A model generated the notes under the pieces. The model made no database searches and was not told where the DNA came from. It saw only the letters and a program-made list of their open reading frames with translations. This document shows, one piece after another, positions 18,316 through 28,974 of a stretch of 64,000 nucleotides of DNA. The position numbers and the translations under genes were made by a program. Numbering within the stretch: the first letter of the stretch is position 1; every line of letters begins with the position of its first letter. This DNA is from DASTPP01 sp035762175 (GTDB taxonomy: Bacteria > Myxococcota_A > Polyangia > Polyangiales > Polyangiaceae): positions 20,403-84,402 of the forward strand of contig DASTPP010000295.1 of assembly GCA_035762175.1 (NCBI GenBank). Direction: 5' to 3'.

Positions 18316-20840
18316 CGGACGAGCTCGAAGAATTCTCGGTTCTCTTGGTAGACGCGATCGCCCCAGGCGCGCAGCGCGTCGAGGCGCCCGGGCGGGAGCG
18401 CCGGCGACTCGAGGACGGCCAGGTTCTCGCGCAGCTGCGCGACGTTTCGCGGCCCCGAAATGCAGCACGAAACGCCCGGCTGCGCGAGCGAATAACGGTA
18501 GAGGTCGGCGGCCGAGGGGCGCTCGCCCGCGCCGGGCCGGAGCAGGCGGCCGTAGCAGAGGTTGCTGAAGGTGAGCACGCCCGCCCCCTGCGCGAGCGCC
18601 CTCGGGAAGACCTCGCCCTCGGCGCCGCGGTGGGCGGCGCTGTGGCGCACCATCAGCGCGGGCCAGCCCTCGTCGGCGGCGCGGGCGGCGAGATCGCGGC
18701 GGTGCGTCGAGAGGGCGAAGGTCTTCACCTTGCCCGCCTCGCGCAGGCGGGCGAGCGCCTCGGCGACGCCGTCGCTCAGGCGCGCTGGCGAGCGGACCCA
18801 GAAGAGCACGAAGACGTCGACGGCCTCGACGCCGAGCGCGCTCAGGGCGTGCTCGGCGTCGCGGCGCACCGCGCGCGGCTCGGCCTCGAAGCTGCCCGCG
18901 ATGAGCGAGAGCGAGGCGCGGCGGGCGGAGGGCAGGCGGCGCAGAAAGTGCGTCTGCCCCTCGTAGGTGGGCTCCCAGAAGAAGAGGCGGGCGCCGCGCC
19001 CGAGGGCCTCGTCGAAGGCCTCGGGCGGCAGGCCGTAGCGGCCCGAGATGGCGAGCGGCGGCAGGCGCAGGCCCGTCGCCCCGAGGGGCCGCTCGGCCGC
19101 GGGGGCGGGGGGCGCGGGCGCCTCGTCGGCCGCGAGCACGGGGCGCCGGGCCCAGCGCCGCTCGCGCGCCTCGAGGGTGGGTCGGTTGTACAAGAAGGGC
19201 GAGTCGCTCGGCTCGACCTCGGCCCGCACGGGGGTGGTCGCGGCCGGCTCGCCGGCGCCCCCCAGCGCGAGGCGCGCGGTCGGCAGGCCGAGCAGCGACG
19301 CGGCCCGGGCGAGCACGCGGAAGCTCGGTTCGCGCTCGGGCTCGGCCAGCAGCGCCTCGGCCGAGGCCCGGTCGAGCGCCGCGGCGCGCACGCGGTCGTC
19401 GCCGTCGACCGAGAGCGCCTCGAGCGCGCGGGCGGCGGCCGGCGGCAGCGAGGAGCGCCCCCGGGCGAGCAACGCCGTCGCGACGGCCGCCCGCGTCTGC
19501 GCGTCGTCGTCGGCGAGCGCCTCGAGCGCGGCCGCCTCGCACTCGACCGCCTCGCCGCGCGCGGCGCGGGCGGCCGCGTACGCGCGGCGCCAGGCGGGCC
19601 CCCCCTCGGGCCGGACCCGCGCGGCGACGAGGGCCCAGGGCGCGCGCCGCACGCCCTCGAGGGCCGCGGCCCGGACCGCCTCGTCGCCGTCGCCGAGCGC
19701 GTCGAAGAGCAGCGGCTCGTCGCCCGAAGCGGCGAGGCGGCGGGCGGCAGCGAGGCGCGGCGCGCGGTCTTCGTGCGCGAGCAGCGACGCGGCCCGGGCC
19801 GCGAAGGGCCCGCCGCCCGCGTGCGTCGCGGCCCAGGCGAGCGCGGCGGCGGGCGCGGCGGGCGCATCGAACAGTGTCGCGGCGACCGCCTCGCGCCGGG
19901 GCGGGTCGAGCCGACCGAGCGTCGCGTCGACCGTCTCGCGGACGAAAGGGCGGCGGGGCTCGCCGAGCAGCGCCACGACGTGCACGAAGTCTTCGGGGCG
20001 CCCCGCGCGCTCGAGCAAGGCGGCGGCCCAGGCGCGCAGGCGCAGGGCGCACTCGTTGTACGGGCGGCTCTCTTGGAAGGCGAGCAACTCGGCCACGAGC
20101 GGGCCCCCCGAGGCGAGCACCCCCTGCCCTTCGCGGCGCACGTTCTCGAGCAACACTGCCGGGTCGTCGTCCCAGTAAGGGGGGCGCGGCGGCGCCGCGG
20201 CGAGCGCGCCGGGCCCGCCCTCGCCGAGGCGGACGCCGGCGCGCCGCGCCAAGTACTCGAGCGCCCCGCGCTCGGTGTCGCCGAGCGGCCCGAGGGCCCG
20301 GAGCGCGCCCCCGAGCGCCGCCAGCGTCGCGGCCGGCGCGCCCGGGCCGACCCCCGGGCCCCGGGGCGGCGGGGCCATGAGCAAGCGCAGCGCGTCGCGG
20401 CGGACGCGCCAGACCGGATCGCCGAGCGCGTGCACGATCGACGCGGCGAGGGCCGGCGGCAGCCTCGCCAGCGCGCGCAAGGCGGCCAGGCGCACCACGG
20501 GCGCCTCGTCGCGGCGCACCCGCTCGGTCAGCGCCGGCGCGCAGGTCGCGTCGGCGCGCCCGATGAGCGCGCGCGCCGCCTCGCTGCGCAAGGCCGGCGC
20601 GGGGGCGTCGAGGGCGTCGCGCAGGGCCTCGCGAGCGCGCGGGCCCCCGCGCCCGCCGAGCGCCCGCAGCGCGGCCACCCCCGCGGCCAGCAGCCGCCCG
20701 TCGGCCGCGGCGCGCTCGGCGAGGTGGCAGAGGCCCTCGACCAGGCCCGGGCCGTCGAGCTTGCACGAGCGCCTCGCGGCCGCCTCCGCGGTCTCGGCGT
20801 CGAGCATCTCGTAGGCGAGTCGGCGGGCGCGCCCGTACAT
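18306..20840 (-). CDS. HEAT-repeat protein fused to a degenerate aldo/keto reductase domain
   Basis: The 844-residue protein has HEAT/armadillo-like helical repeats over residues about 40-520 (for example RSEAARALIG and VVRLAALRALARLP) and an aldo/keto reductase-like barrel at about 586-844 (LGATGLRLPPLAISG, DVFVLFWV, REAGKVKTFALSTH, VLTFSNLCYGRLL, QPGVSCCISGPRNVAQLRENL). The usual catalytic Asp, Lys and His appear replaced: FFWEPTY where FxDTAxxY is expected, LSLIAG for the TK strand, and LFW for LHW. Only a Tyr may remain. NADPH-binding SGPRNVAQLREN looks better kept. So it may bind a nucleotide or ligand rather than catalyse. The ATG at 20840 is preceded by TACCTT at 9 nt; GTG 20858 is the alternative. 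Confidence 0.85.
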   Translation of the reverse strand: MYGRARRLAYEMLDAETAEAAARRSCKLDGPGLVEGLCHLAERAAADGRLLAAGVAALRALGGRGGPRAREALRDALDAPAPALRSEAARALIGRADATCAPALTERVRRDEAPVVRLAALRALARLPPALAASIVHALGDPVWRVRRDALRLLMAPPPRGPGVGPGAPAATLAALGGALRALGPLGDTERGALEYLARRAGVRLGEGGPGALAAAPPRPPYWDDDPAVLLENVRREGQGVLASGGPLVAELLAFQESRPYNECALRLRAWAAALLERAGRPEDFVHVVALLGEPRRPFVRETVDATLGRLDPPRREAVAATLFDAPAAPAAALAWAATHAGGGPFAARAASLLAHEDRAPRLAAARRLAASGDEPLLFDALGDGDEAVRAAALEGVRRAPWALVAARVRPEGGPAWRRAYAAARAARGEAVECEAAALEALADDDAQTRAAVATALLARGRSSLPPAAARALEALSVDGDDRVRAAALDRASAEALLAEPEREPSFRVLARAASLLGLPTARLALGGAGEPAATTPVRAEVEPSDSPFLYNRPTLEARERRWARRPVLAADEAPAPPAPAAERPLGATGLRLPPLAISGRYGLPPEAFDEALGRGARLFFWEPTYEGQTHFLRRLPSARRASLSLIAGSFEAEPRAVRRDAEHALSALGVEAVDVFVLFWVRSPARLSDGVAEALARLREAGKVKTFALSTHRRDLAARAADEGWPALMVRHSAAHRGAEGEVFPRALAQGAGVLTFSNLCYGRLLRPGAGERPSAADLYRYSLAQPGVSCCISGPRNVAQLRENLAVLESPALPPGRLDALRAWGDRVYQENREFFELVRWR

Positions 20841-20849
20841 GGCCCCTCG

Positions 20850-20855
20850 AAGGTA
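20850..20855 (-). promoter_or_regulatory. -10-like box, leaderless-type promoter of the HEAT-AKR/MoxR operon
   Basis: Read leftward the sequence is GTGTACCTTCGAGGGGCCATG, with TACCTT 9 nt before the ATG at 20840. It would drive the HEAT-AKR, LRV, MoxR and VWA genes as one unit. Confidence 0.4.
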
Positions 20856-20913
20856 CACGCAAAGCCGGCGCGGGCGAGGGCGTTCCCCCGTGCCGCCCGG
20901 GCCGCGCTCGCGC

Positions 20914-20919
20914 TACGCT
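20914..20919 (+). promoter_or_regulatory. -10-like box, leaderless-type promoter of divergent HEAT gene
   Basis: TACGCT lies 7 nt before the ATG at 20927. It is back to back with the box at 20850, only about 60 bp away, so one regulator could control both directions. Confidence 0.4.
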
Positions 20920-20926
20920 GCGGGCC

Positions 20927-22861
20927 ATGACGACGGCGCTCGAGACGCTCGACGCTCGCTGCCTGGCCCTCGCCTCGATCGGGGCGGCGAGGCCGCCCTC
21001 GGCCGGCGAGCTCGATGATCTGCGCAAGGCGCTGGGCGCCGAGGCGTCGCCCCTGCGCACCACCGCGGCGCGCGCGCTCGGGGCGCTGCTCGCGCGTGGC
21101 GCCCTCGGCGAGCAACCGGCCGACGCGATCTCGCGCGAGCTCGCCGAGATCGCCGCCCGCGACCCCCACCTGTGGACTCGCCACGCGGCCGCCGCGGCCC
21201 TCTCCCACGCGACGGGCGCGGCGCTCGCGGCGCTCGAGACCACCCTTCGGGGCGACGACGCCGGCGCACGCGAGCGGGCGGCGCGTGCCATCGGCCACTG
21301 GGGCCGCGGCGACCCCGACGCTATCGTGGGCCAGCCGCCCGCCCCGCGCGCGCGGCTCGCCGAGCTCGCGCTCGCCGCGGCGCTCGGCGATGAGCACCAC
21401 GGCGTGCGCAGCGCGGCGGCCGAAGCGCTGGGCGCCCTGCCCGGGCTCGGCCCCTCGGTCGGCGCCCTCGCGGCCCTGGCGCGCGGCCCCGCCCCGGTGG
21501 GCCTGCGCGTCGCCGCCCTCGGCGCCCTCGGCGACGCGGGCGCCCTCGACCACGACGCGGCCTTCGAGGCCCTCGAGGCGACGCTGACGGGCCCCTCCCG
21601 CGTCGCGCCGGCGCCCGTCGAGGGCGCCCCGGCCGCGCACGAAGTGCCGCCGGCCGGCAAAGGCGCCCCGGCCGCGCACGAAGCGCCGCCGGCCGACGAG
21701 AGCGAGCAGCTCCTCGTCGCCGCCCTCGAGGCCCTGGCCGCCGTGCGCCGCCCCGACCGAGCGGCGCGCCTGCTGGCGCCCCTGCTCGGCCTCTTGCGCT
21801 CGTACGTCGGGCCCGAGGGGGTACGCATCGCGGCCCTGCGCGCGCTCGCGTCGTTCGGCGCCGAGGCGGCCCCGGCGCTCGACGAGGTGCTCGTGGCGGC
21901 GGGGCACCGCACGTGGGCCCTGCGCGAGCAGGCCGTCGAGACCTTCGGCGAGATCGCCGCCGGCGACCCCTCGCTCGCCGAAGCGCGCCTGCCGGCGCTC
22001 GTGTCGTCGGCCTCGTCGGGTGAGCGCTACATCGGCCTGCGCGTGCTCTTCCGCCTCGGCGCCTTGCCCGAGGGCCTCGCGCCCGCGGTCTGGGCCGTCG
22101 CGCTCGACGACCACGACGCGCGCACGCGCGAGCTCGCCCGCGAGGTCCTCGGCAAGGGGCTGGGGCCGGCCGGCGCCCTGCCCGCGCGGCTGGGCGAGTC
22201 GCTCGGCAGCGCGCGCCCCGCCGTGCGCGCCCGCGCGGCCGACCTCGCCCGGCGCCTCGGGCCGGCCGCCTCGCCCTTGGTGCCCGCGCTCGTCGGGGCC
22301 CTGCCCGACCCGAGCCGCAAGGTGCGGCGGTCGGCGGTCGAGGCCCTCGGCGCGATCGGCGCCGCCGCGCTGCCGGGCGTGCCGCCGGCGCTGCGGCGCG
22401 TCTTCGAGGGCGAGGGCAGCGTCGCCCAGGCGGCGCGGGCCTCGCTCAAGGCGCTCGCGCCCAAGCTCGGGCCCGACCTGCGCGCGCGGGTCACCGCCGC
22501 CGTCGAGCGGGGGACGGGCGAGGTGCTCTTGCTCGAGCTGCTCGATCGGGGCCTGCCCGCGGACGCCGAGGCCGAGTTTCTGCGGGCGGCGCACGCCCGC
22601 GCCCGCTGGCACGGGTCGATCTGCCCCGACCCGCCCGACGGCGCGCCCGCCGCGGCGCCCGCCCCCCCCGACGGCGAGCCTGCCGCCTCCGAAGCGCCGG
22701 CCGCTCCGGCCGCGCGCCGAGCGGCGCTCGCCGCGCTCGCCGCCGCCGACGAGGCCGCCGGCCGCCGAAAGCGCCCCGACACCGGGCCCGGCGCGCGCCA
22801 GCGCGAGGCGGCCTGGCTGCTGGCCTTCGCCGTCCGCGGGCTCATGAACGAGGGGGGCTGA
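20927..22861 (+). CDS. HEAT-repeat protein
   Basis: A 644-residue solenoid of HEAT-like repeats over residues about 30-540 (for example LRTTAARALGALLARG, RAAARAIGHWGRG-like units, VRRSAVEALGAIGAAALPGV). A Pro/Ala-rich insert at about 225-262 contains a duplicated GAPAAHE phrase, and a disordered Pro/Ala segment follows at 565-600. No enzymatic domain. It is divergent from the HEAT-AKR operon with an 86-bp shared promoter region, so it is probably part of the same function as an additional scaffold. Phycobilin-lyase-type HEAT proteins are the other common HEAT family, but nothing here suggests pigment chemistry. Confidence 0.82.
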   Translation: MTTALETLDARCLALASIGAARPPSAGELDDLRKALGAEASPLRTTAARALGALLARGALGEQPADAISRELAEIAARDPHLWTRHAAAAALSHATGAALAALETTLRGDDAGARERAARAIGHWGRGDPDAIVGQPPAPRARLAELALAAALGDEHHGVRSAAAEALGALPGLGPSVGALAALARGPAPVGLRVAALGALGDAGALDHDAAFEALEATLTGPSRVAPAPVEGAPAAHEVPPAGKGAPAAHEAPPADESEQLLVAALEALAAVRRPDRAARLLAPLLGLLRSYVGPEGVRIAALRALASFGAEAAPALDEVLVAAGHRTWALREQAVETFGEIAAGDPSLAEARLPALVSSASSGERYIGLRVLFRLGALPEGLAPAVWAVALDDHDARTRELAREVLGKGLGPAGALPARLGESLGSARPAVRARAADLARRLGPAASPLVPALVGALPDPSRKVRRSAVEALGAIGAAALPGVPPALRRVFEGEGSVAQAARASLKALAPKLGPDLRARVTAAVERGTGEVLLLELLDRGLPADAEAEFLRAAHARARWHGSICPDPPDGAPAAAPAPPDGEPAASEAPAAPAARRAALAALAAADEAAGRRKRPDTGPGARQREAAWLLAFAVRGLMNEGG

Positions 22862-22904
22862 GGGGCGCGCCCGGCCCCACTTCCCGGCCGGCCCCGGGGC
22901 CCGC

Positions 22905-22910
22905 TACTAT
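22905..22910 (+). promoter_or_regulatory. -10-like box, leaderless-type promoter of argS
   Basis: TACTAT lies 9 nt before the argS ATG, preceded by CCGC. No Shine-Dalgarno sequence is present between the box and the start codon. Confidence 0.4.
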
Positions 22911-22919
22911 GCGCGGCCG

Positions 22920-24641
<1,722 letters not shown>

Positions 24642-24667
24642 CGCCGCCCGCCGGCCCGAGGGAGACA

Positions 24668-25426
24668 ATGCGCACCACACCTCCCGCCTTGCTCGTCGCC
24701 GCCGCGCTCGCCGCGGCCGCCGCCGCCGGCTGCGCCGGCGGGCCGGTCGTCGCCTACGTGGCCTCGCCCCACGATCGCTACGACCACAACCGCACCCGCC
24801 GCATCGTCTACGCCCCCGCGCCCAACGTCGGCGCGGGGCCGGTCGGCCCGCTCAAGGTGCGCAAGCAAGACTACGCCCCGCAGCCCGGCCGCCCCTTCAA
24901 CGGCACGCTCGTCGTCGACGCCGACGCCCCGCCGCCGCCCGCCCCGCTCGACGGGCTGCCCGACGCGCGGCTCGTGCCCGTCTTCGCGGGCCTCGTCCTG
25001 CCCCTCGACCCGAGCCCCCCCCAGGGCTGCGCCCCGCCCGACTGCCTGAGCGACCGCGACGATCTGGTCGACTACCTCGCCACGGGCCCCCTCGCCCAGG
25101 CCGGCGTCGAGCCCGCGGCGGCCGCGGGCAACGTCGACGAGGCCCGCCAGCGCTACGCCCCCGTGCTCGACCTGCTCGGGCGGCGCGACGCCCTCGCGGG
25201 CGGCCCCGAGCGGCTCGAGGCGCGCCTGCGGGGCCTCGACGTGACCTGGGCCGACCGCGTCGTCGACGGGCGCTACCCGGCCGCCGCCTTCGCCTCCGTC
25301 GCCGCCTTCCGCTACGGCGACTTCTGGTTCGTCCTCTACCGGCTCGCCGGCCAGCCCGCCTACACCAGGCTGGTCGCGGCACCGGCCGACGGCCACCACG
25401 CGTTCCTGAAGAAGAAACAGCCCTGA
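24668..25426 (+). CDS. Putative lipoprotein
   Basis: The 252-residue protein begins MRTTPPALLVAAALAAA with lipobox AAGC (residues 19-22). A Shine-Dalgarno-like GAGGGAG sits 6 nt upstream. The mature part has a short beta-rich region, a Pro-rich segment (PPPPAPLDGLP), one CAPPDC pair and a C-terminal domain ending in LKKKQP. No family recognised. It lies 26 nt after argS and 54 nt before a phosphoesterase gene, so it may be in the same transcript. Confidence 0.75.
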   Translation: MRTTPPALLVAAALAAAAAAGCAGGPVVAYVASPHDRYDHNRTRRIVYAPAPNVGAGPVGPLKVRKQDYAPQPGRPFNGTLVVDADAPPPPAPLDGLPDARLVPVFAGLVLPLDPSPPQGCAPPDCLSDRDDLVDYLATGPLAQAGVEPAAAAGNVDEARQRYAPVLDLLGRRDALAGGPERLEARLRGLDVTWADRVVDGRYPAAAFASVAAFRYGDFWFVLYRLAGQPAYTRLVAAPADGHHAFLKKKQP

Positions 25427-25480
25427 GGGGCCCCGCCCGGCGCCGCCGCGCCGGCACGACGAACGGGGAGGAGCCTACCC

Positions 25481-26581
25481 ATGAACGCGCACGACGAGGT
25501 GGCCGCCGCCATCCTGAGGGCCGCCGCCCACCCGCGCGCCGAGCTCCGGCTGCTCGGCCGCCTGAACGACCCGCTCGTCGGCAACGGCGGCAACCGCCGC
25601 GACGTCTTCTTCTTCGTCCCCGACCTGCACCTTTTGTCGGCGCGCGCGCGGGCGCGCTACGGCTACGGCTTCAACCACGAGCCGGGCGCGCTGCTCGCCC
25701 GCGTGCTCGGCGAGCTCGCCGGCCTCGCCGAGTCGTGGGACGACAGCGGCCGCCACAAGCTCGTCGCCATCCAGCTCGGCGACTTCTTCGACCTGTGGCG
25801 CGAGCTCGGCCCGGTCAACCCGATCTCGTCGATCGCCGATGACGCGCACGGGGCCCTGCGCGACCTGCTCTACCGCGGCGTCCACCGCGGGCGCCCCTGC
25901 CTGAAGGCGACGATGCTGCTCGGCAACCACGACACGCAGAGCGGCGTGCCGCTGCCCGAAATACCCTTCCAGCTCAAGGCCTTCAACCGCAGCGCCGACG
26001 AGCGCCCCTTCCTCTTCGCGACCCACGGCGACGCGTTCGACGTCCTCGAGAACGTCGTGCCCGACCCCATCCAAGAGTTCGTCGTCTACTTCCTCGGCAC
26101 GCTGCACGCCGCCTCGAAGTACCCCGTGGGCAGCTGGGGCGGCGCGGCCGCCTGGGTCAACCGCCCGCCCAGCGAGCTCGGCCAGGCGATCACGCAGCCC
26201 GACCACGCGCTCGCCACCGAGGGCGCCGTCGCCGCGGCGCCCGGCGCCGCCCTGCCCGACCGGCTCTGCGAGATCGTCGAGCCCGACCACGGCGAGCACC
26301 GCTTCGCCGACTTCTACCGCGCCATCGGGCAGGCCGCGCTCGCCTACCCGAGCGCGTCGGCCCTGCGCGTGGCGGTCTGCGGCCACACCCACCACGCCGC
26401 GCTGCTGCTCTGCGAGCCGCCGGCCGGCCGCCCCCTCGTGCTGCTCGACGCCGGCGCCTGGATCGAGCGCTGCACCTACACGACCGACGACGGCGAAGAG
26501 CGGACCGAGCCGAGCGCGCAGCTCGGGGTCATTCACGGCAACGACGTCAGGCTCTATCAGATAAGCTTCCCCGCCCCCTGA
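25481..26581 (+). CDS. Calcineurin-like metallophosphoesterase
   Basis: The 366-residue enzyme has the dinuclear metal motifs of the family: Asp48-x-His50 (VPDLHLL), GDFFDLW with Asp101, GNHD with Asn149/His150, ATHGD with His182 and GHTHH near residue 305. Such enzymes hydrolyse phosphomonoesters or diesters. The substrate cannot be told. No signal peptide, so cytoplasmic. A strong GGGGAGGAG sequence lies about 8 nt upstream of the ATG. Confidence 0.88.
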   Translation: MNAHDEVAAAILRAAAHPRAELRLLGRLNDPLVGNGGNRRDVFFFVPDLHLLSARARARYGYGFNHEPGALLARVLGELAGLAESWDDSGRHKLVAIQLGDFFDLWRELGPVNPISSIADDAHGALRDLLYRGVHRGRPCLKATMLLGNHDTQSGVPLPEIPFQLKAFNRSADERPFLFATHGDAFDVLENVVPDPIQEFVVYFLGTLHAASKYPVGSWGGAAAWVNRPPSELGQAITQPDHALATEGAVAAAPGAALPDRLCEIVEPDHGEHRFADFYRAIGQAALAYPSASALRVAVCGHTHHAALLLCEPPAGRPLVLLDAGAWIERCTYTTDDGEERTEPSAQLGVIHGNDVRLYQISFPAP

Positions 26582-26620
26582 GCGCCCGGCGCCCCCGCCG
26601 TCGGCCGCGGGCGGCCCGGC

Positions 26621-27337
26621 TCAGGCCGCGCCGCGGGCGCGCCGCGAGAGCAGGTCGAAGGCGAGCCGCACGTTGGGGCCGAGCGCCGCCTCGAAGTCGA
26701 CGAGATCCGGCTCGGGGTCGTCGCCGGGGCGCAGGGCGTCGAGCGCCGCCTCGTAACGCGCCCGCCACCCCTCGACGCGCGAGGCCGGCAGCGACCAGGG
26801 CTCGACGAGCAAGAGGGCGCCGAGCGCGCCCATCCAGCGGTCGTCGTCGATGAGATCGAGGCCGCCGCCCGCGAGCGCCCGCTCGAGCCGGCGCGCGCAG
26901 CGCAGCGCGATCTTCTGCGCGTACGCGCGGGCGAGCGGGTGCTCGAAGAGCGAGGGCTCGCGCACGCCGTCGAGGTAGCGGCCGAGCGCCTGCGCGAGCT
27001 CGCCCCGGCGCCCGCCCCGGCGCGCCGCGAGCGCGCGGCCCTCGCCCGCGGCGACGCGCCGCAAGAGCGAGGCGGCCTCCGGCGGCAGGAGCAGCCCGAA
27101 GTTCGCCTCGTGCTTGCGCAGGGCGCGCCCGATCGTGGCCGCGATCTCTTCGTCTTCGAAAGAGTAGCTCGAGAGCTGCAAGAGCAGGCCCACCGCCGCC
27201 CCGAGCCGCGCGGGCGTGCGGGGCCCGGGCCGGGTGCGCGCGTAGCGCGCGACGTCGGCCTCGATCGCGTGGACGACGACGCCGACCCCGTCGAGGGGCC
27301 CGTCACCGTCCAGAATGCCGTATCCCCAACGTCCCAT
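26621..27337 (-). CDS. Hypothetical protein, DUF4259-like start
   Basis: A 238-residue protein beginning MGRWGYGILDGDGPLDGV, resembling the MGxWGxGxFxxDxxxD opening of DUF4259-like proteins. The rest is helical (EDEEIAATIGRAL, LARAYAQKIALRCARRLERAL). A GGGAGG sequence lies about 6 nt before the ATG, which fixes the start although the frame is open for another 150 codons. Function unknown. It converges on the metallophosphoesterase. Confidence 0.75.
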   Translation of the reverse strand: MGRWGYGILDGDGPLDGVGVVVHAIEADVARYARTRPGPRTPARLGAAVGLLLQLSSYSFEDEEIAATIGRALRKHEANFGLLLPPEAASLLRRVAAGEGRALAARRGGRRGELAQALGRYLDGVREPSLFEHPLARAYAQKIALRCARRLERALAGGGLDLIDDDRWMGALGALLLVEPWSLPASRVEGWRARYEAALDALRPGDDPEPDLVDFEAALGPNVRLAFDLLSRRARGAA

Positions 27338-27876
27338 CGCCGCCTCCCTACGCCCGACCCCTTTGCCGGGGCCTCTCGGTGCCACGGGGTGGGCCTCGGC
27401 CGCAAGCAAAAGCCCCCGGCTGCCATGGAAGTCGGCCCCCGGGAGGCAGAAAAAGGCCGACGTCCAGGCGCGGGGGCGCCCCCCAGAGGCAGGAGGTCTC
27501 GGACCGGGGGGTCGAACTTTTGTAACCGTAGCTCCCCTCGAGCACCCCCGGCCGAAAAGTTCGTCCGGGCAGCATCGTGTTCCGCCCGCGGGGCCTTTGC
27601 CCCGAGCGGCTGAGCCCCCGCCCCGCCCGCCGTCCGGTCGGCAAGGCGGCCGCGACGGAGCGCCGAGGCCCTCCGCCGACGCCCCGTCTACCTGCCGGCG
27701 AGGGCGCGCCCCCCGGGGCGCCGTCGGGGCGCGGCCGACCCGTTCTCGCCGGACGCGGGGAATGAGACGGGCCCGCAGGGAACTTTCCGTGCCGACGTCC
27801 GTCACAAGGCTGAGCCGAGACCAGGGGTGTAAGGCGCGCGCGACGCGCGCGTAACCCCGGAGACACGAGGCAGACC
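27338..27876. other. Gene-free intergenic region (539 bp)
   Basis: No frame shows coding character. It is the divergent upstream region of the 26621-27337 gene and the small gene at 27877. A GC hairpin-like stretch CGCGCGCGACGCGCGCG (about 27835-27851) precedes the small gene's ribosome binding site. Nothing else is recognisable. Confidence 0.6.
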
Positions 27877-28107
27877 ATGAACGCGCAGAACGTGACTTAT
27901 CGGGGCGTTGAACTTCCGGCGAAGTACCGGCGAGGGCTCGTGCGCAACGTCGTCGCCCTCGGCCTGGCGTTCCTCTCGGTGGGCGTCTACGCCCGCGCCA
28001 GCGCCGAACTCGGGCTCACCGACACGCAGAACGGCTCGGCCTACTGTGAGCTCTCGGGCGCCGACGGCGTCCGACAGGGCCCCGCCGGCGACACGTCGGG
28101 CCGCTAG
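27877..28107 (+). CDS. Small exported or membrane-anchored protein
   Basis: The 76-residue product has a charged N-terminus, one hydrophobic segment (VRNVVALGLAFLSVGVYA, residues about 22-39) ending in ARASA, which looks like a signal-peptidase site, then a 35-residue Gly/Asp/Ser-rich mature part with a single Cys. GGAGACACGAGG sits 7 nt upstream as a ribosome binding site. No family recognised. Its stop lies about 115 nt before the TetR operator. Confidence 0.55.
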   Translation: MNAQNVTYRGVELPAKYRRGLVRNVVALGLAFLSVGVYARASAELGLTDTQNGSAYCELSGADGVRQGPAGDTSGR

Positions 28108-28223
28108 ATCGGTTCTCGCTCGGGCGCGGCCGGCGCGGCGAGGCGCGGGGGCGCCGAGGCCGGCGTGCCCCGCCGCCCGGGCCCGGCCGCACCCTCGCCG
28201 GCCCCTCGACGGTCGGCAAATGT

Positions 28224-28241
28224 GAGCGTATGCTCGCATTC
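28224..28241. promoter_or_regulatory. Probable TetR operator overlapping -10 box
   Basis: GAGCGTATGCTCGCATTC is a near-palindrome matching the site at 29678 in 15 of 18 positions. The -10-like TATGCT (28229-28234) lies inside it, 7 nt before the ATG at 28242, so bound regulator would block its own promoter. Confidence 0.65.
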
Positions 28242-28856
28242 ATGCCGCGCCCGAGCACCGCGCCCCGCAAGGCGCCCTCGCAGGCCCGCTCGCAGGCCAC
28301 GGTCGAGGCGATCCTGGGGGCGACCGAGCGGCTGCTCGTCAACGAGGGCTACGAGCGGCTCAGCACCAACCGGGTGGCGGCGGCGGCGGGCGTGAGCGTC
28401 GGGTCGCTCTACCAGTACTTTCCGAGCAAAGAGGCGCTCGTGGCCGCGCTCGCCGACCGGCACCGCGAGCGCATGATGGCGGTCCTGTTCGAGCGCATGG
28501 CGGCGTTCATCGACGCGCCGCCCGAGCGCGCCGCGCGCGAGATCGTGCGCGCGCTCTTCGAGGCCGACGCGCGCGAGCGCGAGCTGCACCGCGTGCTGAC
28601 CGAGCAGGCGCCGCGCATCGGCAAGCTCAAAGAGCTCATGGACAGCGTCGACACCTGCGCGGCCACGGCGGTGCGGGCCTACCTCGAGCGGCACCGCGCC
28701 GAGCTCGGCGTCGAGAACCCCGCGCTCGCGGCCTGGCTCATCGCGCACGCGGTCGAGTCGCTGGTGCACGCGGCGGTGCTGGGCGGCGCGCCGGCCGGCG
28801 AAGACGAGCTCGTCGAAGAGGTCAGCGAGCTGGTCGTGCGCTACCTGCGCCGCTGA
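28242..28856 (+). CDS. TetR-family transcriptional regulator
   Basis: A 204-residue one-component repressor. The N-terminal helix-turn-helix (about residues 18-63) has the family pattern VEAILGATERLLVNEGYERLSTNRVAAAAGVS-like, ending in VGSLYQYFPSKEAL. The C-terminal 130 residues are the helical ligand-binding domain. ATG 28242 is chosen over ATG 28230 because a -10 box ends 7 nt before it and the first ATG lies within the operator. It converges on a Coq4-like gene whose promoter carries the same palindrome, so the two are likely its regulon. Confidence 0.92.
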   Translation: MPRPSTAPRKAPSQARSQATVEAILGATERLLVNEGYERLSTNRVAAAAGVSVGSLYQYFPSKEALVAALADRHRERMMAVLFERMAAFIDAPPERAAREIVRALFEADARERELHRVLTEQAPRIGKLKELMDSVDTCAATAVRAYLERHRAELGVENPALAAWLIAHAVESLVHAAVLGGAPAGEDELVEEVSELVVRYLRR

Positions 28857-28974
28857 GGGCCGCGACGGGGCGGGCCCGCGCGGCGCGCGAGCGGCGGGGG
28901 GCGCGAGGGCGCGGCCCCGGCGCGGCCTCGGGCGGCGGCGGCGCCCCGGCGGGGGCGGGGCGCGCGGGGCCGGG

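Noticed and set aside
18306..20840. Functional aldo/keto reductase
   Set aside because: Most catalytic residues cannot be found in the aligned motifs, so I did not annotate it as an active enzyme.
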